Assembly: GCA_009937445.1 (NCBI GenBank)
Contig: JAACFM010000051.1
Location: 1 to 37,608, forward strand
DNA from: Gammaproteobacteria bacterium
GTDB taxonomy: Bacteria > Pseudomonadota > Gammaproteobacteria > Steroidobacterales > Woeseiaceae
DNA: 37,608 nucleotides
Direction: 5' to 3'
Below, in pieces: positions 1 through 9,112 of the stretch. The notes under the pieces are model-generated. The model did no database searches, was not told the DNA's origin, and worked only from the letters and a program-made list of their open reading frames with translations. Numbering within the stretch: the stretch's first letter is position 1; every line of letters starts with the position of its first letter. A program made the position numbers and the translations under genes.

Positions 1-86
1 GGAGTTACCTGGCGCCCTGTCCGAAGGAGCCCGGACTTTCCTCCACAGCGAACTGCAGCGATTGTCTGGCCGACTCCGGCTTTCTC
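1..86 (-). ncRNA. rnpB: RNase P RNA, 5' portion (cut by window edge)
   Basis: This is the 5' part of the bacterial type A RNase P RNA, the catalytic subunit that matures tRNA 5' ends. Read on the minus strand, bases 77 to 1 contain the family hallmarks: GTCGGCCAGACAATCGC near the 5' end, then GGAGGAAAGTCCGGGCTCC, then GGCGCCAGGTAAC. These match my memory of the E. coli RNA. The rest lies beyond base 1. The exact 5' end is uncertain: alignment to E. coli suggests about 77, whereas a -10-like TAGAAT at 99-94 would place the transcription start nearer 86. That promoter sits in the 3' end of rsmI, and rsmI next to rnpB is a known gammaproteobacterial arrangement. Confidence 0.93.
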
Positions 87-99
87 GGCGGCGATTCTA

Positions 100-939
100 T
101 CAGGTATCGCTTGTCTTCAGGACCAGCAAACGCTCATACAGCGCATTTCTCTTAAGACCCGTTGCCTCAGCCGCCACCTTCGCCGAGTCTTTCGCCGACA
201 GGTGCGCACAAAGCGCTCTGAGCAGGCGATCAACTTCAAGTGGTGACTCCTGCTTATGACTTGAACCGGCAATGACTATCGCAAACTCACCCTTGCCAAC
301 GATGGACTTGTCTTTAACCTGCCGGTGCAGTTCACCGAGCGATTCCTGAACGCATTGCTCGTGCATTTTCGTCAACTCCCGACCGATGAATGCCTGCCTA
401 TCTGGCCCGAAGACGGTGACCATATCGGCGAGACTTTCCTCAATGCGATGCACGGACTCGTAGATAACCAAAGTGCGTCGCTCGTTCGCGAGATTCTCCA
501 ACCAGTCTTTTCGAGCCGCATGCTTCGACGGCGCAAAGCCCTCGAAACAGAAACGATCCGTCGGTATTCCCGCTGCCGACAATGCTGCCGTTACGGCGCT
601 CGCACCCGGGATCGGCGAGACGGTTATGCCGTGCTCATGCGCCGCGCGCACCAGGCGAAAGCCGGGATCACTGACCAACGGTGTGCCAGCGTCGCTCACG
701 AGCGCCACATTATTGCCACCTTGAAGTGATTCAATAAGGCCATGCACGACCTTCTCTTCATTGTGATCGTGCAAAGCCAAAAGTCGTGTTTTGCAGCCGA
801 TATGCATTAGCAATCGCCCGGTGTGCCGGGTATCCTCGGCTGCAATAAGACTCACTTCGGCGAGCGTCTGACGTGCGCGCGGTGTCAGGTCTTCCAGATT
901 GCCGATCGGCGTTGCCACGACGAAAAGTGTGCCGCTCAT
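100..939 (-). CDS. rsmI: 16S rRNA 2'-O-methyltransferase RsmI
   Basis: RsmI transfers a methyl group from SAM to the ribose of C1402 in 16S rRNA, fine-tuning the ribosomal P site. The 279-residue protein has the full tetrapyrrole-methylase-like fold. It begins TLFVVATPIGNLEDLTPRA, followed by AAEDTRHTGRLL near residue 35, LVSDAGTPLVSDPG near residue 82 and PIPGASAVTAALSAAG near residue 109, all diagnostic of this family. Length is normal (about 280). The ATG at 939 sits directly before the VATPIGN motif, so the start is secure. It diverges from lpoA across 47 bases, which must hold both promoters, and it ends just upstream of rnpB. Confidence 0.97.
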   Translation of the reverse strand: MSGTLFVVATPIGNLEDLTPRARQTLAEVSLIAAEDTRHTGRLLMHIGCKTRLLALHDHNEEKVVHGLIESLQGGNNVALVSDAGTPLVSDPGFRLVRAAHEHGITVSPIPGASAVTAALSAAGIPTDRFCFEGFAPSKHAARKDWLENLANERRTLVIYESVHRIEESLADMVTVFGPDRQAFIGRELTKMHEQCVQESLGELHRQVKDKSIVGKGEFAIVIAGSSHKQESPLEVDRLLRALCAHLSAKDSAKVAAEATGLKRNALYERLLVLKTSDT

Positions 940-986
940 TTGGCTTCAGGTCCTTGTTCACAATGATTAACTGGCGAAACGAATAA

Positions 987-2963
987 ATGACGATTCAGCA
1001 ACCACATCCTGCAGGTAAATCGCGCTCACTGGCAAGTCTAGTTATTTTGTTGGCGTCGTTACTGGCCTTGAGTGCTTGTGAAACGACCGGCCTGGGTGGA
1101 ATGTCAGGCTCTGCGGAACAGCGCGCCGAACGTCTGGCAAGAAATGGGCAACACGACGATGCGGCTGGTGCCTACATTGGTCTGGCGACAGACGCCGCAG
1201 GCAGTGAGCGTGACAGACTGACCTTGCTCGCCGTTGAGCAATGGCTGGATGCCGGTGACGTGACAAGAGCCCGGCGAGCGATGGGCGGTATGCAGCAACC
1301 AACGTCCGGTTCACTACTGCCAATCTGGAGCACCAACACGGCCGCGCTGTCTTTGTACAGTGGAGATGCTGATACCGCGGAACAGCTGCTGGAGCCTCTT
1401 AGCCGACAATCACTGTCCTTGCGGGATCGCCTGAGAGTCGAGGCCTTGCGGGCTGACACGCAGATACAACTGCAAGACCCGACTCGCGCGGTTGAATTGA
1501 TGACGCAGAGAGAGACCTGGCTCAACAGCGCTCGAGAAATCGAACAGAATCGAAACCGCCTCTGGCAGGGCTTGCTCTTCAGTAATCCACAGGTGCTCCG
1601 AGAGGCCGCGCAGCTGGCCACCAACGAACAAACGCGCGCCTGGTTGACCCTGAGTTCACTGGCGACGTCGACAGGCCAGCAAGGAGTGGGCTGGAGAAAC
1701 GGTATCGCACGATGGCGCGAAGCGCATCCAGACCATCCTGCGCTTGCGGTTATCGGCGCGGCGGAAGCATTTGACCAGGCATTGCTTGACTACCCGCGAC
1801 AGGTCGCCCTGATCTTGCCGCTGACCGGGCGCTCTGCAGCCGCTGGCAAAGCAATCCAGAATGGTTTTCTAGGGGCTTATTTTGCTACCGCCAACGCACT
1901 CGACGATCGACAGTCGGTGCGTATTTATGACGTTATTTCGGAAGGCGGTGCCAGCGCCGCGTATCAGACTGCAGTGGCAGACGGTGCAGAATTCGTTATT
2001 GGCCCTTTACTGAAGAATAGTGTTATGGAGCTGGCAAACGACATTCTGGTTCCTGTGCCTGTGTTGACTCTCAACTATCTTCCGGACGATACGCTCGCTC
2101 CTCCCGGCTTGTATCAGTTCGCACTTGCGCCGGAGGATGAAGCCGCTTCGGCTGCTGTTCGCGCGCTGGGCGATGGCTACACCCGGGCGGTTGCGCTGGT
2201 ACCGAACAATGACTGGGGGCGCCGGGTCTTGAAAAGCTTTGCGACCGAATTTGAAGGCCTGGGAGGAACACTTCTGGATTACAGAAGTTACACGCCGGAC
2301 AAACAGGACTTCTCGAACGAAATCGAAAATCTGATGGGCCTGACGGGAAGCGTGCAACGCTATCAGCGCATGCGCGCGAATATTGGCGGCAGCCTGCAGT
2401 TTGATCCAAGGCGGCGCCAGGATGCTGAGTTCATTTTTCTGGCCGCAGCGGCTGGGCCGGCCCGATTGCTGAAATCGCAACTCAAGTTCCACTACTCCGG
2501 AGACTTGCCAGCCTATTCGACATCATCAGTCAACTCGCTGGACGGGCGCTCCAATTCGGACCTCAACGGCATCATGTTCGCGGACACGCCGTGGCTTGTT
2601 GATCCGCAACCCTGGATTCGCTTCCTGCCGCAAACCTATGCCGAATTCTGGCCCGAGGAACGACGACTCGCACGACTGCATGCCATGGGCTATGACGCAT
2701 ACAATTTGATCGCCTCGCTTTATGCGAGCCGAGGTGGAGAAATGGTCGAACTGGATGGCGCAACCGGTGAACTGTTCCTCGACCAGTACGGTCGAATTCA
2801 CCGCCGCCTGGCTTGGGCACAATTTCAGCGCGGCGAAGCGGTTGCGCTACCCGGCCAGGAAGAGGCTGGTGGCCCTATCCAGGATACTAGCGATGACGGC
2901 ATGCCAATCGAATCCGACCTAGCTGATGACGCGCCGTGGGACAACGCAACACAAGAGATGTAG
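987..2963 (+). CDS. lpoA: Penicillin-binding protein activator LpoA (outer-membrane lipoprotein)
   Basis: LpoA is an outer-membrane lipoprotein that reaches through the peptidoglycan to activate the synthase PBP1A. The 658-residue product starts with a lipoprotein signal: a basic n-region, a hydrophobic stretch and the lipobox LSAC with Cys31 as the lipidated residue. Residues about 35-240 are helical and TPR-like (repeated AEQLLEPL, RAVELMTQRE patterns). From about residue 265 (VALILPLTGRSAAAGKAI) the chain becomes a periplasmic-binding-protein-like domain running to about 600, with FVIGPLLK and AVALVPNNDWGRR. This two-domain plan and length match LpoA, and the rsmI-lpoA-yraN-diaA order confirms it. 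The ATG at 987 has a weak ribosome site. The acidic C-terminal tail overlaps yraN. Confidence 0.95.
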   Translation: MTIQQPHPAGKSRSLASLVILLASLLALSACETTGLGGMSGSAEQRAERLARNGQHDDAAGAYIGLATDAAGSERDRLTLLAVEQWLDAGDVTRARRAMGGMQQPTSGSLLPIWSTNTAALSLYSGDADTAEQLLEPLSRQSLSLRDRLRVEALRADTQIQLQDPTRAVELMTQRETWLNSAREIEQNRNRLWQGLLFSNPQVLREAAQLATNEQTRAWLTLSSLATSTGQQGVGWRNGIARWREAHPDHPALAVIGAAEAFDQALLDYPRQVALILPLTGRSAAAGKAIQNGFLGAYFATANALDDRQSVRIYDVISEGGASAAYQTAVADGAEFVIGPLLKNSVMELANDILVPVPVLTLNYLPDDTLAPPGLYQFALAPEDEAASAAVRALGDGYTRAVALVPNNDWGRRVLKSFATEFEGLGGTLLDYRSYTPDKQDFSNEIENLMGLTGSVQRYQRMRANIGGSLQFDPRRRQDAEFIFLAAAAGPARLLKSQLKFHYSGDLPAYSTSSVNSLDGRSNSDLNGIMFADTPWLVDPQPWIRFLPQTYAEFWPEERRLARLHAMGYDAYNLIASLYASRGGEMVELDGATGELFLDQYGRIHRRLAWAQFQRGEAVALPGQEEAGGPIQDTSDDGMPIESDLADDAPWDNATQEM

Positions 2964-3316
2964 GACGGCAAGCGGAGCAACTGGCGTTCGACTTTCTCGT
3001 CGCGCTGAACCTCCGCCCCGTCGCACGTAATTTTCACAGCCGCGGCGGCGAAATCGACCTGATCATGCTTGATAAAGATTGCCTGACGTTTATAGAGGTG
3101 CGATATCGGCTATCTGCGGCATTCGCGCCAGCCAGCCATACGGTTGATCATCACAAGCAGAGGAAAATCATTCGAACAGCGGCGATGTTCGTTGCACGAA
3201 ATCGCCAGTTCGCGCAGTTCACTATGCGATTCGACGTAATCGCTGTCGAAGGCAACGAGAATGCCGCTATCGATTGGATCAAGGACGCATTTCGGCCAAT
3301 TAATTCAACCCTTTAG
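2936..3316 (+). CDS. yraN: UPF0102 / YraN-family nuclease-like protein
   Basis: A 126-residue member of the YraN (UPF0102) family, which has a restriction-endonuclease-like fold; its cellular role is not settled. The conserved core is present: GRQAEQLAFDFL at residues 10-21, RNFHSRGGEIDLIM at 31-44 and FIEVRYR at about 52-58. The acidic residues of GEID and the E-V-R motif correspond to the putative PD-(D/E)XK metal site. Translation probably begins at the GTG at 2936, inside the 3' end of lpoA (28-base overlap), because no later start retains the GRxAE motif. It is cotranscribed between lpoA and diaA. Confidence 0.93.
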   Translation: MGQRNTRDVGRQAEQLAFDFLVALNLRPVARNFHSRGGEIDLIMLDKDCLTFIEVRYRLSAAFAPASHTVDHHKQRKIIRTAAMFVARNRQFAQFTMRFDVIAVEGNENAAIDWIKDAFRPINSTL

Positions 3317-3330
3317 TGTTCTACTGATAG

Positions 3331-3954
<624 letters not shown>

Positions 3955-4019
3955 CTCGACGCCGATAACGGCGGGTGCCGTCTATCCAGACAGCGCCCTG
4001 ATCGTTACTGGAGCGTGCT

Positions 4020-4427
4020 TTACTTGACGAGCGTCAGGTGCGGATGGGATCGAGTTTCTTCAATCTCATTGCTGAGCTCGGGTGGCTCAATGTGCTCTGT
4101 CGTTTCGGCATCGTGCGAAAAGATCATGCCTTGCCCCGTTTCGCGGGCATAGATACCGAGCAGTGACTGCATCGGGGCCCAGACATCAAACGGCACGCCG
4201 CTGAATCGCGCGCGAAAGCTGACTGCATCGTTAGTAAGCTTTAGATTATGTGCGGCCGAATCACTGATATTGAGGATAATCTTGCCATCCTTAATATGCT
4301 CGACGGGCACGTTGACGCCATCAATTGACGTATCAACGACAATATGGGGCGTATGCGAGTTGTCCCCCATCCACTCATGCATAGCGCGGATGAGATAAGG
4401 ACGTTTTGAACGGCTGGGTTGCGTCAC
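4020..4427 (-). CDS. sspB: ClpXP protease specificity-enhancing factor SspB
   Basis: SspB is the adaptor that brings ssrA-tagged and other substrates to the ClpXP protease. The core reads KRPYLIRAMHEW, then TPHIVVD, VNVPVEHIKDGKIILNIS, SFRARFSGVPFDVW and LGIYARETGQGM, all matching the SspB substrate-binding fold. After a flexible acidic linker the protein ends HPHLTLVK, corresponding to the C-terminal ClpX-docking (XB) tail. The frame is open upstream to a GTG at 4472, but homologues begin just before the RPYL motif, so the GTG at 4427 (135 residues) is preferred; its ribosome site is weak. The gene follows sspA on the same strand after 177 bases containing a strong inverted repeat. Confidence 0.93.
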   Translation of the reverse strand: MTQPSRSKRPYLIRAMHEWMGDNSHTPHIVVDTSIDGVNVPVEHIKDGKIILNISDSAAHNLKLTNDAVSFRARFSGVPFDVWAPMQSLLGIYARETGQGMIFSHDAETTEHIEPPELSNEIEETRSHPHLTLVK

Positions 4428-4528
4428 TGTTTTATTATTCTTATGAGTCGCCGGAAACCACAATCTTACCACCGTTTTCCGTCTGTGGAGCCAACTTAAC
4501 TTAAGACATAAATCTACAAATGAGGCTA

Positions 4529-4592
4529 CACATCGGGCAACAGGAAATTCGCGCCTGTATCCTGGGAAACGACTTTGCTGTTGCCCGATGTG
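4529..4592. repeat. Perfect 15-bp inverted repeat with 34-base loop between sspA and sspB
   Basis: The arms are CACATCGGGCAACAG (4529-4543) and CTGTTGCCCGATGTG (4578-4592), exact reverse complements. The loop holds a smaller possible stem (CAGG at 4541-4544 against CCTG at 4553-4556), which would compete with the long stem. On the minus strand, the direction of sspA and sspB, no T-run follows, so this is not a standard terminator for the operon. On the plus strand a run of six T follows at 4601-4606, eight bases beyond the stem. It may be an RNA processing or stability element, or a bidirectional barrier. I do not recognise a named family. Confidence 0.85.
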
Positions 4593-4604
4593 CTTGCGGA
4601 TTTT

Positions 4605-5234
4605 TTAGAGCCGCATCTCTTGCTCAAGCTCAGTCAAACTCTGCTGAAACGACCGTCGAGCAAACACACGTTCCATGTATTCCTCGATTGCCTCAGCATC
4701 TTTTCCAAGATCGATCCCGTAGACCGGCAAACGCCACAACAAAGGAGCGATCGTGCAGTCCACCAGCGAAAACTCCTCGCTAAGAAAGTACGGTCGCGCA
4801 CCGAACAATTCCGCACTTTGCAGAATGCTCTCACGTAACATTTTGCGCGCCTTCGTACCCAGCTTGCCATCAATACTGGTCTCAGCTTCTGCCGCAATCG
4901 AATACCAGTCGGTTTCGATACGGAACAGCGCAAGCCGGAATTGCGCTCGCGTCACCGGGTCAACAGGCATGAGCGGTGGGTGCGGAAAACGTTCATCGAG
5001 ATATTCAACGATGACACGCGAGTCATACAAGGTTAGATCGCGGTCAACGAGCGTCGGGACCGTGTGGTATGGATTGAGATCCATGAGATCCTCGGGCAGA
5101 TCAGGACCCGCGACATTCGAAATCTCGATATTGATGTTCTTCTCGGCAAGTACAAGCCGAGTGCGGTGACTGTGTATATCAGTTGGGCGCGAGAACAGCG
5201 TCATTACTGATCGCCGATTGGCTATTACTGCCAT
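4605..5234 (-). CDS. sspA: Stringent starvation protein A (RNA polymerase-associated)
   Basis: SspA is a glutathione-S-transferase-like protein that binds RNA polymerase and shapes transcription in starvation, acid stress and virulence. The 209 residues align from the first residue with E. coli SspA as I remember it: MAVIANRRSVMTLFS, then HRTRLVLAEK, LNPYHTVPTLVDRDLTLYDSRVI, EYLDERFPHPPLMPVDPV and FLSEEFSLVDCTIAPLLWRLP. The PHPP motif is the conserved surface patch needed for function. The ATG overlaps the petC stop as TAATG, so translation is probably coupled to the cytochrome bc1 operon. sspB follows downstream. Confidence 0.97.
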   Translation of the reverse strand: MAVIANRRSVMTLFSRPTDIHSHRTRLVLAEKNINIEISNVAGPDLPEDLMDLNPYHTVPTLVDRDLTLYDSRVIVEYLDERFPHPPLMPVDPVTRAQFRLALFRIETDWYSIAAEAETSIDGKLGTKARKMLRESILQSAELFGARPYFLSEEFSLVDCTIAPLLWRLPVYGIDLGKDAEAIEEYMERVFARRSFQQSLTELEQEMRL

Positions 5235-5989
5235 TATTTTATGTCCTTCCAGATTTGTTTCTTGAGCATGCGAGATAAGATGAGGAAGAAAGTCAAAAAC
5301 ATCAATACCCAGACGCCCAGCTTGCGCCGATCCGAACGAATCGGCTCGGCGACATAGGCCAGAAAGTTAGTGGTGTCGCGGACGAAGTTATCGAAGTCCT
5401 CGGAATCCATGCTTCCTGGTGTTAATTGTTCAAAACCTTCAAACGTTGTGGTTACCGAACCGTCTTCATTTTCGTGATCCGTGAAATAGGCGGCCTGATA
5501 GCCCTGCAATTCCCATAATACGTGCGGCATGCTGGTACCGGGAAGCTGCAGATTATCGACGCCCGTCGGACTGTCAGAGTCAATGTAGAACCCCTTCAGA
5601 AAGTTGTAGACATGATCTACACCTTTTGCGCGCGCCATCAACGACAGATCCGGCGGCGTAGTCCCGTACCAGCGCGCTGCGTCATCCGCCGGCATCGAAG
5701 CCTGAATGGTCTCAAACGTTTTTTCGGCGTTGAACATCAGGTTGTCGACCAGCATTTCATCCGACAGATCGAGGTCATTGCCGATCGTCTTGTAACGAAC
5801 GTACTGCGCCGAGTGACAACCGGAGCAATAGTTCATGAAGTTCGCAGCACCGCGTTGCAATGAGTTGATGTTGTCCGGATCAATGTCGGCGTGCTCCATC
5901 TGCGCACCACCGCCCGCGGCAAAGCCCGGCGCAGACGCGAAACAGGCAGTGACCAACAGCAGACTGGCTATTTGATTAAATTTAACCAT
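5234..5989 (-). CDS. petC: Cytochrome c1 subunit of the bc1 complex
   Basis: Cytochrome c1 carries electrons from the Rieske protein to soluble cytochrome c on the periplasmic side. With the ATG at 5989 the protein has 251 residues: a signal peptide (about 1-25), the haem-binding CSGCH at residues 55-59, TTPPDLSLMARA, the axial methionine region GTSMPHVLW, and a C-terminal membrane anchor (LGVWVLMFLTFFLIL) followed by a basic cytoplasmic tail. An upstream in-frame TTG at 5998 exists, but GAGAGGG lies nine bases before the ATG, so the ATG is preferred. It overlaps petB by eight bases (ATGGTTAA) and its stop overlaps the sspA start. Confidence 0.97.
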   Translation of the reverse strand: MVKFNQIASLLLVTACFASAPGFAAGGGAQMEHADIDPDNINSLQRGAANFMNYCSGCHSAQYVRYKTIGNDLDLSDEMLVDNLMFNAEKTFETIQASMPADDAARWYGTTPPDLSLMARAKGVDHVYNFLKGFYIDSDSPTGVDNLQLPGTSMPHVLWELQGYQAAYFTDHENEDGSVTTTFEGFEQLTPGSMDSEDFDNFVRDTTNFLAYVAEPIRSDRRKLGVWVLMFLTFFLILSRMLKKQIWKDIK

Positions 5990-7232
5990 GGTAGACAACC
6001 CTCTCTGGAACGGGCTTCGTCTTGTCTATAACCGTGTAATACGGCATCAGAATGAAGAAGGCGAAATAGATAACCGCGAAAATCCTCGCCGCAAGAACGT
6101 ACATCGGATCTGCCGGCATCGTGCCCAACCAGCCCAGGACCAGGAAGGTCACAACGAAAATCGACAGTGCGGACTTGTAAATCCATCCGCGATAACGAAT
6201 TGATTTAACCCTGGAACGATCCAGCCACGGCAGGAACAACGGCAGCATCACGGACAGGCCAAACAGTATGAAACCCCAAAGCTTGTCCGGTACCGCGCGC
6301 AAAATTGCGTAGAACGGTGTGAAATACCAGACCGGTGCGATGTGTTCCGGCGTTGCCGTCAGATTCGCAGGCTCGAAGTTTGCGTGCTCGAGAAAGTAAC
6401 CACCCATATCCGGCGCGAAGAAGACAACGGAGGAAAATATCATCAGGAAGATGATGATCGCCACCAGGTCCTTTGACGTGTGATACGGGTGGAACGCTAT
6501 GCCATCCAGCGGCACGCCGTCTGGACCCTTGTTCTTCTTGATCTCGATGCCGTCCGGATTGTTCGAGCCAACCTCGTGTAACGCAACGATATGAACAAAA
6601 ACGAGGCCGATCAACGCGAGTGGCAACGCAATAACATGCAGCGCAAAGAATCGATTCAGAGTGATATCGGATATCGAGTAATCACCTCGAATGATCTCGA
6701 CAAGCGCATCACCAACCCAGGGAATCGCACCAAACAGTGAGATGATCACCTGGGCGCCCCAGTAGGACATCTGTCCCCACGGCAGCAAATAGCCGGCGAA
6801 GGCCTCAGCCATCAACACCAGGAAGATCAGCATGCCAATGACCCAAATCAGCTCACGAGGCTTCTTGTAGGAGCCATAGAGCATTGCCCGGAACATGTGC
6901 AGGTAAACAATGATGAAAAAGAACGACGCGCCCGTGGAGTGTAAGTAGCGAATCAACCAACCCCATTCGACATCACGCATGATGTACTCGACCGATGCAA
7001 AAGCTTCCGCTGCCGATGGCTTGTAATTCATGGTCAGAAAGATGCCGGTAAATAACTGCATAAAGAGCACAACGAACGCCAGCACTCCAAACACATACCA
7101 GATGTTGAAATTCTTGGCGGCATAATATTCAGTGACGTGATACTTCATCGTCGCCGTAAACGGAAAACGATCATCGATCCACTTAATAAACCCGCCTTGC
7201 GGCTTGCCGACCTCTGCTTCGATTCTTGCCAT
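5982..7232 (-). CDS. petB: Cytochrome b subunit of the bc1 complex
   Basis: Cytochrome b is the membrane core of complex III, holding two b haems and both quinone sites. The 416-residue sequence has at least eight hydrophobic helices. Helix B and D histidines are visible in LHSTGASFFFIIVYLHMFRAMLYGSYKKPREL and FFALHVIALPLALIGLVFVHIVALHE. The WGAQVI and GDYSISDITLNRFFALH segments and the PEW-like motif (PEHIAPVWYFTPFYAILRAVPDK) near the Qo site are present. Length fits the single-chain cytochrome b type, not the split b6/IV type. The ATG overlaps the petA stop (TAATG). Confidence 0.98.
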   Translation of the reverse strand: MARIEAEVGKPQGGFIKWIDDRFPFTATMKYHVTEYYAAKNFNIWYVFGVLAFVVLFMQLFTGIFLTMNYKPSAAEAFASVEYIMRDVEWGWLIRYLHSTGASFFFIIVYLHMFRAMLYGSYKKPRELIWVIGMLIFLVLMAEAFAGYLLPWGQMSYWGAQVIISLFGAIPWVGDALVEIIRGDYSISDITLNRFFALHVIALPLALIGLVFVHIVALHEVGSNNPDGIEIKKNKGPDGVPLDGIAFHPYHTSKDLVAIIIFLMIFSSVVFFAPDMGGYFLEHANFEPANLTATPEHIAPVWYFTPFYAILRAVPDKLWGFILFGLSVMLPLFLPWLDRSRVKSIRYRGWIYKSALSIFVVTFLVLGWLGTMPADPMYVLAARIFAVIYFAFFILMPYYTVIDKTKPVPERVVYHG

Positions 7233-7819
7233 TATGCTGCTCCCGAATCCTGACCGATCAAAATCAGGTCATCCCTGACGAATCGGTGCGGTGGAACCCG
7301 CAAGTTAGTAGGAGCCGGGACGCCTTTGAAGACGCGGCCGGCCAGATCGAATTTGGACCCATGGCAGGGACAGAAAAACCCGCCGCCCCAACCCTCTGCA
7401 GGCCGGACATCGAAATCCTCTAACGGCGCACAACCCAGGTGGGTACACGAGCCTTCCACAACCAGGTATTCAGACCGAACCGAGCGCGTGTCGTTGACCG
7501 CGTATTCAGGCTGCTGGTCCACTTCTGTCGAATCCGGATCCCTGAGCTGATCCGTATTTTCGGTCATCCGCGCAAGCATCTCTTCTGTCCGGCGCAATAC
7601 AAACACGAGTTTGCCGCGCCAGAGAACGCGTAACATCTCTCCAGGCTGCATGGACGCGATGGACACCTCGACAGGAGCCCCGAGTGCCTGAGCACGCGCG
7701 CTGGGCTTCAACGAAGAAATAAACGGTACTGCGGCAAGACCTGCACCGGCTACACCGGTTACAGCTGTTGCTACAGTAAGAAAATGACGCCTATTGCGAT
7801 CAAGGTCGTCTTCGGTCAT
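7232..7819 (-). CDS. petA: Rieske iron-sulfur subunit of the bc1 complex
   Basis: The Rieske protein takes an electron from quinol and passes it to cytochrome c1. In 195 residues it has an N-terminal twin-arginine export/anchor segment (RNRRHFLTVAT, residues 9-19, then a hydrophobic helix) and the 2Fe-2S binding loops CTHLGC (125-130) and CPCHGSKFD (150-158). Predicted ligands are Cys125, His127, Cys150 and His153, with a Cys130-Cys152 disulfide. It is the first gene of petABC-sspA. Its promoter must lie in 7820-8032, shared divergently with degS; a -10-like TATAAG on the minus strand near 7880 is a weak candidate. Confidence 0.98.
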   Translation of the reverse strand: MTEDDLDRNRRHFLTVATAVTGVAGAGLAAVPFISSLKPSARAQALGAPVEVSIASMQPGEMLRVLWRGKLVFVLRRTEEMLARMTENTDQLRDPDSTEVDQQPEYAVNDTRSVRSEYLVVEGSCTHLGCAPLEDFDVRPAEGWGGGFFCPCHGSKFDLAGRVFKGVPAPTNLRVPPHRFVRDDLILIGQDSGAA

Positions 7820-8032
7820 CGGGCACTCCCATACGCCGCTCTGTTGGCGGCCTGTTTGTTACAGCGTTTTTTTGCTTATATGTCGATACTGGTAGATTTG
7901 CAGCAGACCCGGTTTGCCGTCAGGATGACGGTTGGCCGGGAACTCGATGCGGAACCACGGCGCATTATACACGGGGCCAATCGAAATTGGCTAGCCACTA
8001 TAAAGAGTCCAGAAAGAGAACAGGTACATCGA

Positions 8033-9103
8033 TTGGCCGGATTGAAGTCAACACTCGTATTTCTACTGCAATCGATCGTCGTTGGTCTGGCGGTTGCGTT
8101 TGTTGTCGTGCTCGTCCGCCCTGACCTGATGCCGGGAGTTGCCGGCAACGGCCAACCAGCGAGTTTCGCCGATGCCGTCGACCTCAGTTCGGCGTCTGTA
8201 GCCAATATTTACACGAAGCGCCTGGTTCAGGATGGTGGAACAGACGCTGCACGCCCCCGTTTTCGGGTCGAAACCAGTTTTGCCTCAGCAGTCATCATCG
8301 ATTCCGCAGGCTATCTCGTCACAAATTATCACGTGGTCGCTACGGCAGCCGAGATTCGCGTACAGCTCAGCGACGGTCGCATTACCGAACCGGTCACCGT
8401 GGGTGTTGATGCGGAAACCGACCTTGCTTTGCTGAAGGTGGACCTGGGGACACTGCCAGCGATCCAGATCGGCCGCTCAGACAAGCTCCGCATTGGTGAC
8501 ATTGTCCTCGCGATTGGAAACCCTTACGGATTAACGACCTCTGTTACTCAGGGCATTGTCAGTGCCACCGGTCGCGGACTTTTGAACCTGGTGACATTTG
8601 AAAACTTCATCCAGACTGATGCCGCGATCAACGCTGGCAATTCAGGCGGCGCACTGATCAATATTCACGGCGAACTGGTCGGAATTAACACCGCGGTTCT
8701 CGCGCAGGATCCAGGAACCGAGGGCATTGGCTTCGCCATACCGGTCGACCTGGTGCGCGGCGTGGTCGACCAGATCAAGCAAAATGGGCGAGTGATTCGC
8801 GGTTATATGGGCCTGTTGCCCGACGATTTAACCAATTCAGAGCGCCTGGCAATGGGCATTGAGACAGGCAACGGCATCCTTCTTACCGAGGTTTACGTCG
8901 GCGGACCCGCTGACATTGCGGATCTTAGGGTTGGGGACGTCATTCTCGAATTGAACGGCGAACCCGTTTATTCACAGCACCAGGCATTGCTGATTTCCGC
9001 CAGTACGCAACCAGGCGACTCGGTAGAAGTGACGGGATTGCGCGGTGGGGAGCGCTTCAAGACCCGGGTAACAGCTGTCGAACGGCCTGAAGATCCTCAA
9101 TAG
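8033..9103 (+). CDS. degS: Single-PDZ HtrA-type site-1 protease, DegS/AlgW
   Basis: A membrane-anchored periplasmic serine protease of the DegS/AlgW class, which senses misfolded outer-membrane proteins and starts cleavage of the anti-sigma factor RseA/MucA. Using the TTG at 8033 (AGG eight bases upstream), the protein has 356 residues, close to the 355 of E. coli DegS. It has one N-terminal transmembrane helix (8-28), catalytic His100 (TNYHVV), Asp130 (ETDLALLKV) and Ser204 (GNSGGAL), and one PDZ domain (about 265-350). A single PDZ argues against DegP/DegQ. The frame stays open to 7784 inside petA, but a start there would put some 80 unrelated residues before the anchor. Closeness to petABC-sspAB is known from other gammaproteobacteria. 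Confidence 0.9.
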   Translation: MAGLKSTLVFLLQSIVVGLAVAFVVVLVRPDLMPGVAGNGQPASFADAVDLSSASVANIYTKRLVQDGGTDAARPRFRVETSFASAVIIDSAGYLVTNYHVVATAAEIRVQLSDGRITEPVTVGVDAETDLALLKVDLGTLPAIQIGRSDKLRIGDIVLAIGNPYGLTTSVTQGIVSATGRGLLNLVTFENFIQTDAAINAGNSGGALINIHGELVGINTAVLAQDPGTEGIGFAIPVDLVRGVVDQIKQNGRVIRGYMGLLPDDLTNSERLAMGIETGNGILLTEVYVGGPADIADLRVGDVILELNGEPVYSQHQALLISASTQPGDSVEVTGLRGGERFKTRVTAVERPEDPQ

Positions 9104-9112
9104 GCGCCGAGT

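Noticed and set aside
3955-4019. Intrinsic terminator after diaA
   Set aside because: CGCCG-ATAA-CGGCG (3960-3973) can form a 5-bp stem but no T-run follows.
5990-5998. TTG start for cytochrome c1
   Set aside because: The ATG at 5989 has GAGAGGG at good spacing and a normal signal peptide.
7784-8032. Extended N-terminus for the DegS/AlgW protease
   Set aside because: It would overlap petA head-on and put about 80 unrelated residues before the membrane anchor; the TTG at 8033 gives the family length.
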